Shown piece after piece: positions 11,300 through 24,920 of a stretch of DNA of 64,000 nucleotides. A program made the translations under genes and the position numbers. The notes beneath the pieces were generated by a model, which was given only the letters and a program-made list of their open reading frames with translations, searched no databases and was not told the origin of the DNA. Numbering within the stretch: position 1 is the stretch's first letter; every line of letters starts with the position of its first letter. The stretch is from Penelope pileata (taxonomy: Eukaryota > Chordata > Aves > Galliformes > Cracidae): contig WBMW01005528.1 in NCBI GenBank assembly GCA_013396635.1, positions 259,804 through 323,803 of the forward strand, in the 5' to 3' direction.

Positions 11300-11545
11300 C
11301 CAGAACGTGGTTCAAAGCCGAGGCTCCTGCGGGAGCATCCCGGGTCAGGCAGCGGCTGTCCCACGCACGTAGCGGGGCCGGGGCCAGCTTTCCTTGACTC
11401 ATGTCTGGGGCTGCGAGCCGCCAGACAGCGGCTGCGTCTCCATGGGCCGCGTCGCTGAGCTGACAGCTCCCTTCATAACGATTACAGCTAATTGCACGAG
11501 GGAGCCGGACCCACCCAGAGGAAGCGGCGATGAGAAACGACTCCT
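11300..11545. promoter_or_regulatory. Intronic CpG-dense patch, candidate regulatory element
   Basis: Roughly 20 CpG dinucleotides fall in about 240 bp, including thirteen between 11341 and 11460, in a GC-rich block. That is near the number expected without CpG depletion, while flanking sequence is strongly depleted. Such patches are often kept unmethylated as enhancers or internal promoters. No TATA box or transcript evidence is visible, so function is inferred. Confidence 0.4.
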
Positions 11546-12401
11546 GGTTATTCTCACGGCCCACGGCTCCATGCATCCGCTGCTGTAAATGTGGTGGCAT
11601 CACCACCAGTATCCCCACTGTGCACCGCAGTCCTTTGGGATGGGAATATTTGCAAGCTTTGATTTTTCCCTTCCACTTCAAGCTCTCCAGGTTAGAAGTG
11701 CTGCCTTCTACCAGGCCAGCACTCCTAGGGCGATGTGTCTGCCTTCCTCCCTGTAGAGCGAGCACAAACACCATCCCTCTCCTTGGGATGGGGAGGTGCA
11801 GGCAGGGCAAAGCAGCTGCCAAGCAGCAGGGACTGCAGGAAAGGAGACGGCAGCCAAGATGACTTAGAAGAAATATTAAGCAAACACAGAGACCGCTAGA
11901 AAACCCAAAAAGAGAGAGATTCCTAAATCAACAGCCATCCTGCCCAGATGCTCCGCGCTCCTTCAGCTATTTTTATACGTTTTGTGTCTTTTAAACAAAC
12001 CACAGTCTATCTGCTTGGATTTTTGGGTGTGAAACAATCAGTTAGGGGCACGGAAAGCGCGCTGCTATGGGACAGCTTCCTCCAAGGGCACAGCCTGGAA
12101 GGATGGACAGGGAGAGAGCGGCGTCACAAAAGGCTGCTTTATATTCGCTCCTTCTTTACAGCCTGGCCAAGCACCGTGGTAACACAGGCAAAAATAATAC
12201 GAGAGGCTGCTGTAGCTGTTTCAAAGAGGGGAAAAATAATAGCACACAGTTCAGATTTTTAAAGGCAAAGAAAAAGAAGAGAACTCCTGACAAACCCAAC
12301 ATCTCTCTACCCTAATAAAGACAGGATATTACTCCCAAATTTCATTTTCTTAATGTAAAGTCGGTCTTTATATTTGCAAAATGAGCATTTTTTGACTCTT
12401 C

Positions 12402-12414
12402 TTTTTTTTTTTTT
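12402..12414. repeat. Poly-T run (13 nt)
   Basis: Thirteen consecutive T in intron 4. Confidence 0.85.
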
Positions 12415-12597
12415 GGTAAATTGTATGTTCTGTGCAGATGTCTGAACCCTCCAGCAGATTAGAAACACATGGGAAGAACAAGGAATCCAAACCACACGTT
12501 CTTATTAAGCTGCATGACTTCTAGTTCAAATTTCATCACATTGAAGTAAATATTTTCTCCCTAAAGCTGCAGGTCAGGCTCTCCATAATAGATGTTT

Positions 12598-12615
12598 CAT
12601 ATATGTACATATATG
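12598..12615. repeat. 18-bp perfect AT-rich palindrome
   Basis: CATATATGTACATATATG is fully self-complementary around the central GTAC. It sits in an alternating AT stretch of intron 4, so it probably reflects simple-sequence composition. Confidence 0.85.
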
Positions 12616-14611
12616 CATCCCCACAGGTGACCTTCTGTGCACGTCTTATCCTTGCTGATAAACTTCAAGATGTCAGTGTGAGGCCACGTGGCTGAAGCTG
12701 AATTTGAATTTTGCTTTTGAAAACAACCTGCTTGTGAACCTACACAAGTCCTATTTAAACTGTTTCAGAAACACCAGATTTAATGCTGCATACACAACCC
12801 TGAATCTGCACAGACATTTTAGCACGTGGTCTAATTGCTGCAGAACATGGGACTTTTCCAGAGTGCTTCCACTTCGTTGGGTGCACAAGTGATGAGAGAG
12901 CTTTTTCCACAGCCCCTCTGCACACCTGGCTCTGCAGGCACACTGCTTACGTACACATTTTGCACATCCATGCTATGTAGCTATGTGCATTTAAGGCAGA
13001 CATCTATGGATGCAAGAGTTAAGCTCTGCTGACTTGAATGAGTTCATCCACTCACAGAGGAGAAAGCATCCAGACTTGGGTACTTTTGCAAGATGGTGAT
13101 TTCCTAATAAATTAGCTTGCATGGGGCATGCATCTTGCTAAAGTCTAACATATTCCCAGAGCTTTCCTGAAGCCAGGGCTTAATCCTCATCTCCAGCCTC
13201 TTCCACTCTTCCTGTGAAAGCTATGGCTTGGCGGACACAGCTCTCACCAGGTCCTGGGCATTCCCTATGGAGCAGAGCCTGCTCCTCGCTGCAGGACACA
13301 AAGCCAAGACACAAAACCTGCTCTCAGCACCCTCCGGCCCCAGCAGTGCAAGAAGCCAACACCCTCAGTGCCACAGCCCCAGGGAGACTTTGGGGGGCTG
13401 CAGGATGAAGAACTGCTTCCATCTCCTCCACCAGCAGCCCGCTGCAGCTCTGCTGGCCAGCTGGTAGCCCTCTCTTGAGACGCCTTTGCAGATCTCCTGC
13501 AGGGCCACCTTCCCAAGGAGAGAAAATGGGACAGCAGCCAGAGCCCCTTGGCTTGCTGGGACTGAACCACCAAAGCCTCGAGATGTTCTTGTAGCTGTGG
13601 GATGGAAACCTTGCAATGGGATCTAGACCATGCTGCTACTACCAGGTGTGACTGGAAGAAATAAATCTTGCTCTGGGTTATTTTTGAGTTGCTGGCTGGG
13701 CAAAGGTGTTCTTTCTATTCCTGGGACAGGTTAAAAGGAAAAAAGAGAAAAGATAAAATGCTGACTGCAGAGGGCCCTTCCAAATAGACTCAGTTTTCTT
13801 TGGCTGCTCCAAAACTCCCATGAACACGGTAAATAGCCTGAATCTCTTTTCCCTTCTCTAGTTTTGACTGAAAAGTAGGAAACCTGACTCTGAGAAGAGC
13901 TGGACTGAGGGAAAAGCAGATTTACTCTCTGCACGCAGGGCCAGCTTGGCAGAAGGACTTGGCACACACGTGCCATCTTATAGGGGTGAGATGCTAAGGT
14001 CAGACCTGGTGGAGGGTCTTGCCAGAGCTGATCTGCGTGTGCTCCCTATGTGGCATCCTAAATGCTGCCTCCCATCCCCAGGGCAGGACCAGTGCTTGCA
14101 TTTCTGCCAGCACAAGTTGCTAGAGCAGAACTGGCTGTCTTCTGCCAGGGTTCCTACCCAGAGGAAGCACTGGGAGCACATCCCTCACACGCACAGCAGG
14201 CATGTGGGAGGGGAACACCTTCCCAAAGCAGCAACCCAGCCCTCTGGCCACCTCTGTAATTACCCTGCAACTAAATACTCATCTCTGTCGTGTACACCAG
14301 AAACCACGTTGAGTTATTTAATCTGAAGGTTTAAATTCTAACAGATGAGGAAGCATTCCCCTCTAATGAACTCATTAGGACAGCAATGCATTTTTGGCTG
14401 GTTTACCCTGAAAGCAAGCCATGTGCGATCCGCGCAGCTACAGGTGTGTCTGTCTATCTCAATAACTCTCAAACCTCATAGCTGACTTCAATCACATTTG
14501 ACAGAAGAAAAAGGCTCAAGCTAATTAAATTCCTATAAACATTGTGGAAACAGGCAGCCAGGTAAAAGAAAGGCATCGTACGAGCTCACTGTCTGGGGGG
14601 AGGCTCTGCAC

Positions 14612-14643
14612 TGAGTTTGCAGTGAGTTTGCAGCTGATCAGCT
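14612..14643. repeat. 11-bp tandem repeat abutting a 12-bp palindrome
   Basis: TGAGTTTGCAG is repeated perfectly at 14612-14622 and 14623-14633. It is followed, with two bases shared, by the perfect palindrome AGCTGATCAGCT at 14632-14643. It lies in intron 4. Confidence 0.85.
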
Positions 14644-15119
14644 ACAGGGGTGTTCAGAACAAGACATCTCTAGTGCTCCTGCCATAGGAGAAGCTTTAAG
14701 CAACCAAAAGACAAATTAGAAGGAATGCAGACTTGACTAATCTCAAGGCATCTTTGAGTTTCCCCATTTCAACAGTTAACTGGAAAAAGATGAGCTGAAG
14801 CACCACAAAATGAGCAGTTCTTGCATTTCTGCCTATACATAGCAGACACCCTCTTCTCCTCAATTTTCCAAACCCAAGGAGAGTGGAGGAGGAAACCAAG
14901 CATCTCCAGGTCTCGGTGAGGCAGCCCTTGGAGGAAGAGCACAGCACACAGCAGAGCCCAAAGGTCTGATGCTGCCTGGCATCAGACATTGGCCACGTTC
15001 AGGCTGGCACTGCCACCAGGTGCCCTCGCCTGAGTCTTCACTCAGTGACCTCCACCTGCCCAACAGACTGCAACCATTCCTGCCTCTCCAGCAAACACTC
15101 TGAGATCAAACCATAGAGG

Positions 15120-15144
15120 TTTTTTTTGTTTGTTTTTTTTTTTT
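15120..15144. repeat. T-rich run with TTTG interruptions
   Basis: A T-dominated stretch broken by two single G bases, in intron 4. Confidence 0.85.
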
Positions 15145-15560
15145 GTATATGACCACACAACAGTTTGCCACTCTCTGATTTCTGCCTTCAAACTCTTCAT
15201 TTGGTAACTTAAAATCAACGTGTCATACTCCACACAGACAAATTACACCACTGATCCCTAAAAATAGAGCCCCCACAATCACTGTGTGCCCTGCTGTCCC
15301 TGTTCTTACTTCGAGCCCAGACACAACCTTTGCAGCAGAGTCACTATAGGGTTTTTTGTGTTTTTTTTTCCCGTCTCCAGATTACAAATCTTTAGCCAGA
15401 AATAGGGCAAACCTATAGGATAACTTTAAAGGAATACTTTAAAATCTGCTCACAAATCACACTGCCGAGTTCCCAGGTATTCTTTCTAATAAATGTAATC
15501 ACTGTCTCTCTACATATCAACATCATGAGCTGATAGCGACTTCATACCAACAGATTATTC

Positions 15561-15574
15561 AAAAAAAAAAAAAA
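15561..15574. repeat. Poly-A run (14 nt)
   Basis: Fourteen consecutive A in intron 4. Confidence 0.85.
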
Positions 15575-17539
15575 CCCACCAAGATACCATTCTATCAGAT
15601 ATCTATGCATAATTCAAGCATGTTTGTTTGTTTTTCAAGTTATTGACAATGCCAAGCTGCTTACAAAAGAACGAGAATGGATAACTGCACAGAGCAGGTT
15701 CTGCAAGCAGCTCCTTCCAGCAGTTCTCAAACAGGAGCTGATTTGGCTCAGATCTATTCACACGGCGCAGTTTTGTTCCCTAATTGGAGCATCAAGTGAG
15801 ATTATGCTTCTAAACTCTTGCAAGCAGCAAATTAGGAGATTCAAAAAAATTCTCTTAATAATCACTTCAAAAGCTTGCTTCCATGGGCAACTCAGGATGC
15901 ACCTGGCAAGGGGATTTTGCAACAGCAACCCGCTTGCTTTTGATGGGCAAGGTAAGAAGCTGCTCGCTGCTTTGGGGGTGCCTGAGGTCAGGGTGTGGGA
16001 CCCATGCAGGTTGGTTATCATTGCCAGGATGACAATCCCACAGGCACCATCCCACAAAACTGGCATTCAGGCCTGCTGGAAAACTGTTGACCAATAGCCT
16101 GTACATAGCGAGAGGCATTTCCATAACAGGAGGGAAGTGTCAGCCTGACCTTCCACTGTCCAGCGTGGAAATTAAGGGGGGAGAAAAAAGGAAAGAAAGC
16201 CCAGCCCAGCCCTCTGAGAAATGAATAGGAGAAAATGAATGGATGCCATTGTCTATCGCGATCTGCCAGCCCTTTAACTAGCAGTTAATAAAGCTGAGAG
16301 AAGATGAAACAATGAAGAGTTTTGAAATAACGCCCTCATTTTGCATCCGGTGTATTCCAGATAGTGCAGTCTTTCTGAAGCACACACATTAAAGGCTCAG
16401 GGAAGGTGGATTTTGCTGGGAAGGTGACCTTTGGCAAGAGAGACCCATGCACACCTTTCTTGTGCGTTGCTGGATTTCTCACCAGATCTAAAAGTACTGA
16501 TTCCAAATTCCCAGAAAGTCATTTTGTAAGTCAGAAAATGCAGCTCGGTGGCTCTCATCCACAGCTTCAGCCTACATGAGGCTGAGGGGTGCTCACACCT
16601 CTGCACCCTTTGCCTTGTGCTCATCAGCATCAGATGCTGCAAGCTTCCAGACAACAGCAAGCCCACCTTGGCCATCAGAAACGTGTTCCTGTGATTAACC
16701 AACACGAGGCTACAATTCTCCTGGAGACAAGCCAGGGACAGATCTATGTGTATTCCTGGATGGATTTTACTTTACTTCCAGCTCTTCTGTCACTAGCTCA
16801 GGACTTTTTTAAAAAAATAAGAAAAAAAACCCACCTGTGCTGGTTTCCCCTACCTTCATTTCCATGGAGTTGAATGCCAGGGGCTCCCCCATCCCCTCGA
16901 GTCCTATCCCTGCAGTGGGTGGCTGTGATTTCATCTCAGGTGACAACTGTCAGCCCTGGCTGCTCACTCCTACCAGCAGGTCCTAGCACCCTCTCCTCCC
17001 AGTTCACCCACTCCCCAGGTCTCAGCTTTCACTGTTCGCAGGTCATTCCTCACCACGCTTGGCCCAAGCAGCCCCATGCCCTGCCTGAGGGGTCAGCACT
17101 GGGCAGTGCCCTTCGATCTGAGCTCCATCTCTCATACAAAATGAGAAAGCTGCAGAGTTTTCCTTGGAGAAGAGACACAGCCTTGAGGGGACTGTGCAGT
17201 CTCTGAAAACTCCACATAAACCTAAATTAGAGAGAGGAAAAGCTGCCAAAGGCTGCCCAGCCTTCAAATTTCTTCTTGTGGTCTTGCAGGCCTGACCACA
17301 TACTCAAGTTCCCTGTTTTCTTTACTGTTCCATTTAGCGCTGCATTTCCCCCATCCAACTTCATCTCCTGATGTCACCGGGTTACCAAGTGCTGATCGCA
17401 CCGTTCCAAGTTTCCCCTCCTCATCCAAACCAAATAATCCACTAATAACCGAGCAAGGGGCTGGCTTTTTCCTATAGAAGTTATTTCTCAATGACATATG
17501 TGTGAACCATAAGGGATAACTTAAAAACAGATTCCCCCT

Positions 17540-17830
17540 TATTACGGGCTGCGGCACAGCACATCGCGGCGTTGCTCTTTTGTGTCTTCCCCCTCCGCGC
17601 CGAGCGGTGCCGTTTCCTGGCTCTGGTTTCACGTTGATTTATTTCCCTTTCGTCTATGGAAAATTAGGAAGGAGATCGGCTTCTGCTCCCTGCACCGCCC
17701 ACACAAAGCTGGATATGCAAGCGGCGTATGGGGGACTCGCTCAGTGGAAAATATGTGATGAAGAAGTGAAGCCGCTGGCTGAAGTTACATTTTTGAGCAG
17801 TCGCCGTTGGAGCCACGCTGATCCCAAGCG
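17540..17830. promoter_or_regulatory. Intronic CpG-rich patch, candidate regulatory element
   Basis: About 22 CpG dinucleotides occur over 290 bp, clustered most at 17544-17610 (CCGCGCCGAGCGG). The sequence is complex and non-repetitive. It sits about 10 kb downstream of exon 4 in gene direction. Regulatory function is inferred from composition only. Confidence 0.35.
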
Positions 17831-20800
17831 GAGGCTGTTGCTCAGTTTTTACTCAGCCCTACATGAGCAGCAACATCCTGGGAGGTGTGGATCCCAGGAA
17901 GCCCAGGGCTTTGTCCCCAGCCCTACCCATGATGGAGGTGGGAGACCATAGGGAAGCAGAGGGCTAGGGAAGGTGGTGAAGACTCTCCACCTTGGTACAA
18001 AACAGGAAGAAGCAAAAAAAGAAAACCAAAGCCTCCAGCAAACATCTAGACACGACCATCCATGGTGATCAAAATGCACCTCTAACACAGAGGACGTTTT
18101 GCAGCTCCTTGGACAATTCACAATGCTGCTACAAGGGCAGCAAGAGCAATCAGGTGCAGGCCCATGATGCTTCTTCATGGATCTCCTTCCCATCCTCTCC
18201 CTTCTCAGCCCTCTGAACGCTTCCCAAGCTCCAACAGGAAACCCCAGGTGAGCCCTCAGACAGCTCCAAAGCTCAGGGCTCATTCTGCAGAACCCCAGCT
18301 TCCCCCAGACTGGACTCACTTCCATTGCCCAAGGGTGGCTCTTCACTTCCAGCAGCACCTCAGGGCTTCCTGCTCCCACCCTGCAGCAGCTGGAGCAATT
18401 CCAAGCACTAAGGTACCTAAGCTGCATGCTCTTTGCTCCCACCCCAATTTTTTTTGTAGTTGGATTAACCCGGAAGCTGAGCTCTGCTGAAGGGCATTCC
18501 ATCCGCACTGCCACCACCTTGAGATCCACCCTGAGGTCTTATCCCTGCCCTCCATGCTGAGGTGGCTCAGGATCAAGGGTTTTGTATACACAGAGGCTTT
18601 TAATCAGGACTTGGAATGTTTTCTGCCCCAGGAGGTAAATACAGAATCCAGGTTTTATGGATTAAAGGGAATGGGGGAAAATTGACCTGGCTGCCAAAGT
18701 TATCTCAGGATGTAAGTGGGATTACATGCTTAGCCATGGGGATATCTGCTGACACGTTCAGATTTAAACTTAACACCAAATTTTGGTTGGGAAAGAATTT
18801 TCCTGCATTTGGCAGGCAGCAGTCACCAAACGATGGAGCTCTGAGCAGGACACATCTGCTGGGACCACCCGAGAAGGAAACTTTTGTGCAGGTTCCTATT
18901 GCTGTTTCCCACCATTTCTGCAAATTGGGCCAGGACTGCTCAGTTAAGAGCTGAAAATGGAGAGCAGAGCTAATGTGCATATGTGCGCATAACACCTCTC
19001 ATCCACACACTCTCTTCCTCCCTCTTGCTCCAGCAGACAGGATTGTCTGCCCTTTGTCAGTGTTCAATCCTCTCTTCTCCATGCTCCAAAAATCCTTCTG
19101 CAATCATGTTTCAACTGTGCTGCCCATGAAAGATGCTTTTTTCTCTCCTGCAGGAGAATCTCCATGCAGCATCTCCCTTCCCGAATTCCCCATTCCAAAA
19201 GCCTTGTGTTTAAGCACACAACCTTGCTTAGCTAACAATGTTAACCAGGTACTACCAAAGCTTTTCACCCCAAAAGAAGAGCTGGGTTTGTGCATCCTAC
19301 GGGCTCAAGTGCAGATGTGAAGTTCAGCCCCAAAACGTGGTTACTGAACAAAACCCATCACTGATCAGGAATGGATGCAGCACGTCCAGTGCAGTGGCTG
19401 AGCATCACAGCGTGGATTTCAGCATTCTGAGCAGCAAGCTGGAAAAGGGTAAACATAATTTGCAGATAAATTTGCTTCTGCAAGGCATCAAAGACCCAGG
19501 AAAAACTTGCTATGTGTGCAGACATTCCAGAGCAGAGAACAGTGCACAAGTGTAACATTCACCACAAATTCTCCTGTTTCCCCACACATTTCGCTTCAGT
19601 GGCCAGAGCACTGTTTGTTCAAACAGGCTTGACCTCCTGAACCATGGCCAGTATGTGGCTACGTGTGGAGAACAATGAGCCCACGGTGAGAGACTTTTTT
19701 CCGTGTTCTTGGAGGGAATAGAAAACACACATACACACAAGTACACAAATCCCATCCAATATTCTGCACAACTCATTAGGAATACCCTCTTCCAGCTCCC
19801 GTCCCCAGGGTGATGTATTTATTGTGAACATATACATTCGATCCTGCTCGGCTCTGTCAGAGTAAGTAGTACACCTGCACACCAGGGATGTCTGGAGTGG
19901 GCTAGGATTTTCCTTTGGGCTTTGGCAAGCAGCCCAGACTGCCTCAAAAAATAAAAAATAAAAAGGCCTCACCATGTGCAAGGAACATGTGTTTCATTTG
20001 TTCATACCTAAATGACAAGGGAATGGGTTGAACACAAAGACAAGTAATAGAGGCTGCTAGTTAGGACAGATTTTTCTGTGCTGGGTTTACTCCTTCCTTA
20101 CTACAATGAGATGCTGTGTGCACAACAACCTGCCTTAGAGAAATGACAGATTTAATGCATGGTCCTGCAAAGGGAGGACGACAGCAATAAAGCTCTGAAT
20201 TCCAAAGAAAGCTCAGTTTGAGCACTACCAGGTCAACAAGGACACGAGCCCAGCTCCTGCCTGAGCAGCACATTGCAGAGCTCTGTGCCTGTCCCCTGCT
20301 CCTCAATGCACTGGCTCCCATCAGTTTGGCTCAATCAAGCCTGTGCTTCCTATAAGAATTTGCTGCAACCATGCAAATGAAGCTCTTTGTATGTGGAAGA
20401 ATGCTTTCTGTCCACAGGCTTCTGTGCCAAAAATTCATTTATGCAAATAAAACTAATTGCTTTGACCTCCCACACAGAACAAGGTTTCCAAATTAGCAGG
20501 AAAGGGGAAACATGCACTAATTTGGGCCAGTGGCACGCCATGGCTCTCGCTGCTCCCAGTAATCGCTTTTACATATTGCACAGCAATGCTGCCAGCAAAG
20601 CTCAGCTGGAAACTTCTCCCCAATAGCATGAGCATTTGGCTTTTCCCCCAAGCTCAAGGTGAAGAAACTCTTTCCCAGTCTCCCAACATGCCCATTGGTT
20701 CTCTTCTCCAGTGCCCCCCACACACTGTGTCCCTTTGCGGTGCCTCTCCTGCTCCCAGCAGGCATCCATGGCCACTCCACTGCACCACTGGGAGCCTTGG

Positions 20801-23800
20801 CATGATGTCACCAGAGAGGCACGGGTTTCCAGCATTACATCACCCGTCTGGGCTCTGCAATCAGCCCTCTGCACCTCAGAGTTTCCATGGAAGGAGCAAG
20901 CCCCCTTCTCCTCCCTCCCAGCAGCCAATGGGGGAAGTGAGATACAAGCAAAGCCATCGGCTGAAGAGTAATGACAAGGCTCCCAACAGCATCCATCACG
21001 TGTAATGAGCCTGCCTCGTCGCTGCCTGCCAGCACTTCAATACCAAACCTCTGCCAGGTGAGCGTCAGGAACAATCAGACAGAACTCTGCTCCCCAAACC
21101 CCGCAATCCCTGCAGTGGATGGAAATTATTTTGAAGGATGAGCTTCGTCTTCCAGAGACCGCTCAGTCTTCCTTGTCAGCTGCTTGAACTGGTTACTGCT
21201 CTCTGCAGGAGGGTCTCCAGGCCAGGGAGAGCTGGGCAATAGCCCTCGTGTCCTCCCCAGGCTGCTGTGGCCCAAGGGGACAGCAGTGATGGAGAGCCCT
21301 CGTGGTACTGCTCAGCATCCCTCCCCACTGACCATTCTCTCAATTCAGCATCCTTGTCTGTACCCTTCAAAACTGCAATAGCTCAAAAGCAATCAGCCTG
21401 TAAGAGTCACTAGTAAGGGAATCAGACTCAAACCTCCTTGCTTCCCCATTCACACAACCACCGCCCTGTTTCTACTCTCAGGCACAGCTGCAAACTGTGC
21501 ATCACTACGCTACCTCGGCACAGTCAGCACTTGAGATACTCAGCTATCCAAAATAAGTTAATTACGTTAATCAACCGGTAAGAGAAATGTGTTGCCTTGA
21601 AGCTAGCATCCAACAGTACCCACGCCAAGAACAAACTCGTGCTATTCTGTCTGCAAGACTGGGGCTTGGCTCAGGCAAGCTGCAAGAAACAATGCCATAC
21701 AGCTTCCCAGGCCTGGTACATAACTCGGCTCTATTAAAAGATAAAGGATGCACTGCATAGCTGTTAAGCATCAATAAAAGCACTTTTATGGTCTGTTTGA
21801 ACAATAAAGCACGTCTCCCGTTGCATTGGATGCAATCAATGGCCAGAGGGCATTAGATACCAACAAACTCCAGTAATTGCCTACACATGACAAGCACAGT
21901 TTCTTTTACAGTTTATGAAATGGAATTTATCAGTTACAACAAACAAAAAAAGATTAAAACACTAAAGATGTAGCTTTATTAGTCATAATTACAAAACACA
22001 CATCATTACAGGCAGCGCTGACCCAGTCACAAAGTTTGACTGCAGTCCAGGTGCCTGAACTGCCAACTGCCCAGCAAATCAAGTGCAAAACCAGAGTCTG
22101 AGCAAAGCACATGCAAACAATTAATCCAATGTTTCCACCCAAATCTTCACTTTCCTTACAGGAACCTGACAGATAGGGATCACACGATATGGTGTCAGGT
22201 TAGGATCGAGATGAAACTACCTTAAGCACAGACTGTAACTTTTACAAGCTGTTTTGCAATTCTCCCTCTGGACAGGGCTCTGTCCCCACTCCGTGCCGGC
22301 ACGCACTCGCAGACACGCCGATAAAACCAGATGACGTCCCTGGGCACCTGTGTAAGACAATCCCGTGTGCAAGACCTTGCCAACTAGAGCCAAATATCAC
22401 GTTGGGGTTTTGATTAAACTGACTGCATTGCTTGGCCTCTGGCACAGAAATCTCACTGTTAATTGCAAAGCCATCCAGAGGCACAATCTTCTGCAATTGC
22501 AGACATACTCTAGGCAGCACCGCTATTCTGGAAGAGCCCAGCTCTGTGATTCAATCCATATGTCTCAAGTGCACCATTTCACTAAAGAGGATCCCTTTGA
22601 AAAAACAAAAGCAGAAGAAATGACGAGAAAACCAGCAACTACATGGAGAATTATTAGGAGACTGGGGAAAGCTACAGACATCTTCAATAAAGAATCCTAA
22701 CGCTGGCTCAGGACGTTTTATTTTCCATCATCTCACACCATAGTATAAGCTGATGGTGTAAAACATCGACTCTTTGCACTCCCTGAAAGGCTCTACAGCA
22801 AAAGAGGTGAAATCAGATTTGGCAGGGCCAGGAAAGCAGGCAGCCAGAACTGTAAATTAGCTTCTTTCAGCAGTCTGCCGAGGTAGGGAAAACTACACGG
22901 GAGCATGCGTCTGCGGCGCATCTCGACAGAAAAATTCAGGTTAGTATAAAACCCCAATTAATTTTAAAAGTGTTTTTTGAAGGTTGACAAAAACTCAAAC
23001 ACGAGCTCTGCCCAGTTCCTTCCTGCCCAGATCTCGCAGAACACGATGGGACCATTGCCAGGCTCACGAGGAGCCCTGCAGAGCTCCGCACAGCCATTAA
23101 GACGCATCTGGATTGAGGAGACTGGGGACCTTGTTGCTTCTGTAAACAGATAAATGTTCCCATGTGCTCAGTGCCTCGCTCTTTTTACATTTGCACAAGA
23201 GCATCTAGACATGAATCAGACTCGGAGCCGAGGCTCTCATGGTAGGTTTTTCCCATGAGATGGGAAAGCCAGCGAATTTTGCAGTTACCACCAGGCTGAC
23301 TTTCCCCAAAGCCCATTGTATTAGTAGCACGGTTATCCTCCTGCAAGAGTTGATAGAGGCTATTTGACACATTAACAGCAGATCTGCCTGCAGAAGTGAG
23401 CCCTAAATCTGGCCTCAAACACCAAAAAATACAGTAAGATGCATTTTCACAGATAGAAACCCTATTTTCTGTGGTATACCTTTTGCTAAAGTAAAATTTA
23501 TTGATCCAATCTTGTAACCTTGGAGGTGTCGGCAAAAGAAAATAACTTACAGAAATGCTAAAGCTGAGAGCTTTTTCCAAAGCTGGTAATGCTAAAGCCA
23601 AGAACATGGGAAGGGAGGGAGAAAGCCATGACGATAGTGAAATGAAATCTGCGATTATCAACCCTAGTGATAATTGTTTTTTCTAAGTGTAAACAAGGCA
23701 GAAGATGAAAAGAGAGCTGGCATTTCAACCCAAGAGCAACACAGCACCTGAACAGCACAAATGTCTCAGCTGAGAGCACTAAGTGTCTATTCTGCTTTGT

Positions 23801-24903
23801 CCTGCTGTGCCTTGCAGCATTCAGCAGCCCTAAGAGCACCCCTGGCTCCCTGCCCAGGCTTTCTGGCACACCCCAGCACAAATCACTTTCCTCCACTTCT
23901 GATATCTTGATTTTGCTAGTGGTCTTCAAAAAAAATCCAAAAGGCCACAAAGAAAGAAAGAGAACAAGCAGTGCCATCCTTTTAGCATCATCATCCCCAG
24001 CAGTAACACTGTGTCTCATCCCAGGACAGCATTTAGCTTAAGCCAACAGCAAATATTCGTGCCAGCCCTCAGCCTCACTGCTTTGGCAGAAGGGTGTGCA
24101 CAGGTGTCTGGGACCTTCTCACTTCACACCTTGTTTGGCAGGATCAGAAGAAACCAGTTGGTTTTACAGTACCAATTGGACCAATAAGACACAGTTACGG
24201 TACTCAGCTGGACAAAATAAGCTCCTCATTTCCAGAGAAGCCAACCATAAAAAGGCAACTTTAAAAAGCAGCGTGCACACTGAGCGTTCCTACTCATAGG
24301 AAAACTGATTTCATCGACACCAACATCAGACACGAGGGTCAAAATGCCACTTACCTGGTGGCACAGTCCCACAAAACGTTAAAGAGCTGAACCACAAATA
24401 ATTAACACGCAGCGTCCTCAGTTGTTACAAGGGTATACTCAGCAATTTTACCAAAATCTACATTTTCTTTTTCCCCTTTTCTAGACGCTGCAGCATCACA
24501 CAGTTGTCTCTTCCTGACAAGAGTGGGAAAAATATCTGAGATTTCCAGCAGAACTATGGAAGAAACCACACATCTGGGACTTTGTCAAGGTCTGGACAAA
24601 CTTCATTTTGTTCATCAGCTGTGCATGGAGCAGAAGTTAGTTGCCAAGGGCATCTCCTGTGGACAATTTCCCATGAAAGCCCACAGAGCATCCACATAAC
24701 TCACAGCCATGGCTGCTGGGTCAGGAGCAGAGGAATAAGTGGGGCCATCACCCAGCACATCGCAGGGAGGCTTTAGAACAACATTTCCCCTGGTTTGGTG
24801 CTCAGCCTTCTGGAGAAGTCCCTTTCTCAAATTTCACTCTCCTCCTACTTCTACACATAACAAGCAGAATGCTAGAATTTGGTTTCTAATGTATAAAAAC
24901 TGC

Positions 24904-24920
24904 AAAAAAAAAAAAAAAAA
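24904..24920. repeat. Poly-A run (17 nt)
   Basis: Seventeen consecutive A in intron 4, with no retroposon body recognised upstream. Confidence 0.9.

Noticed and set aside
11124..11822. 232-codon minus-strand open frame over the CpG patch
   Set aside because: Openness is explained by GC-rich, stop-poor composition. The predicted protein has long low-complexity and poly-Phe stretches and no known domain.
15001..15030. CTCF-like word TGCCACCAGGTGCCCTCG
   Set aside because: It differs from the core consensus at an important G and is isolated. It needs a matrix score or ChIP evidence before being called.
17849..18529. 226-codon minus-strand open frame in intron 4
   Set aside because: It has no family resemblance, is cysteine/serine-rich as expected from composition, and a plus-strand frame overlaps it equally well.
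24340..24360. Perfect minus-strand splice donor CAG|GTAAGT in intron 4, possible cryptic exon
   Set aside because: The frame that would fit between phase 0 exons 4 and 5 hits a TAA 24 nt before the site, and no acceptor with a pyrimidine tract lies nearby. It is most likely a decoy donor.
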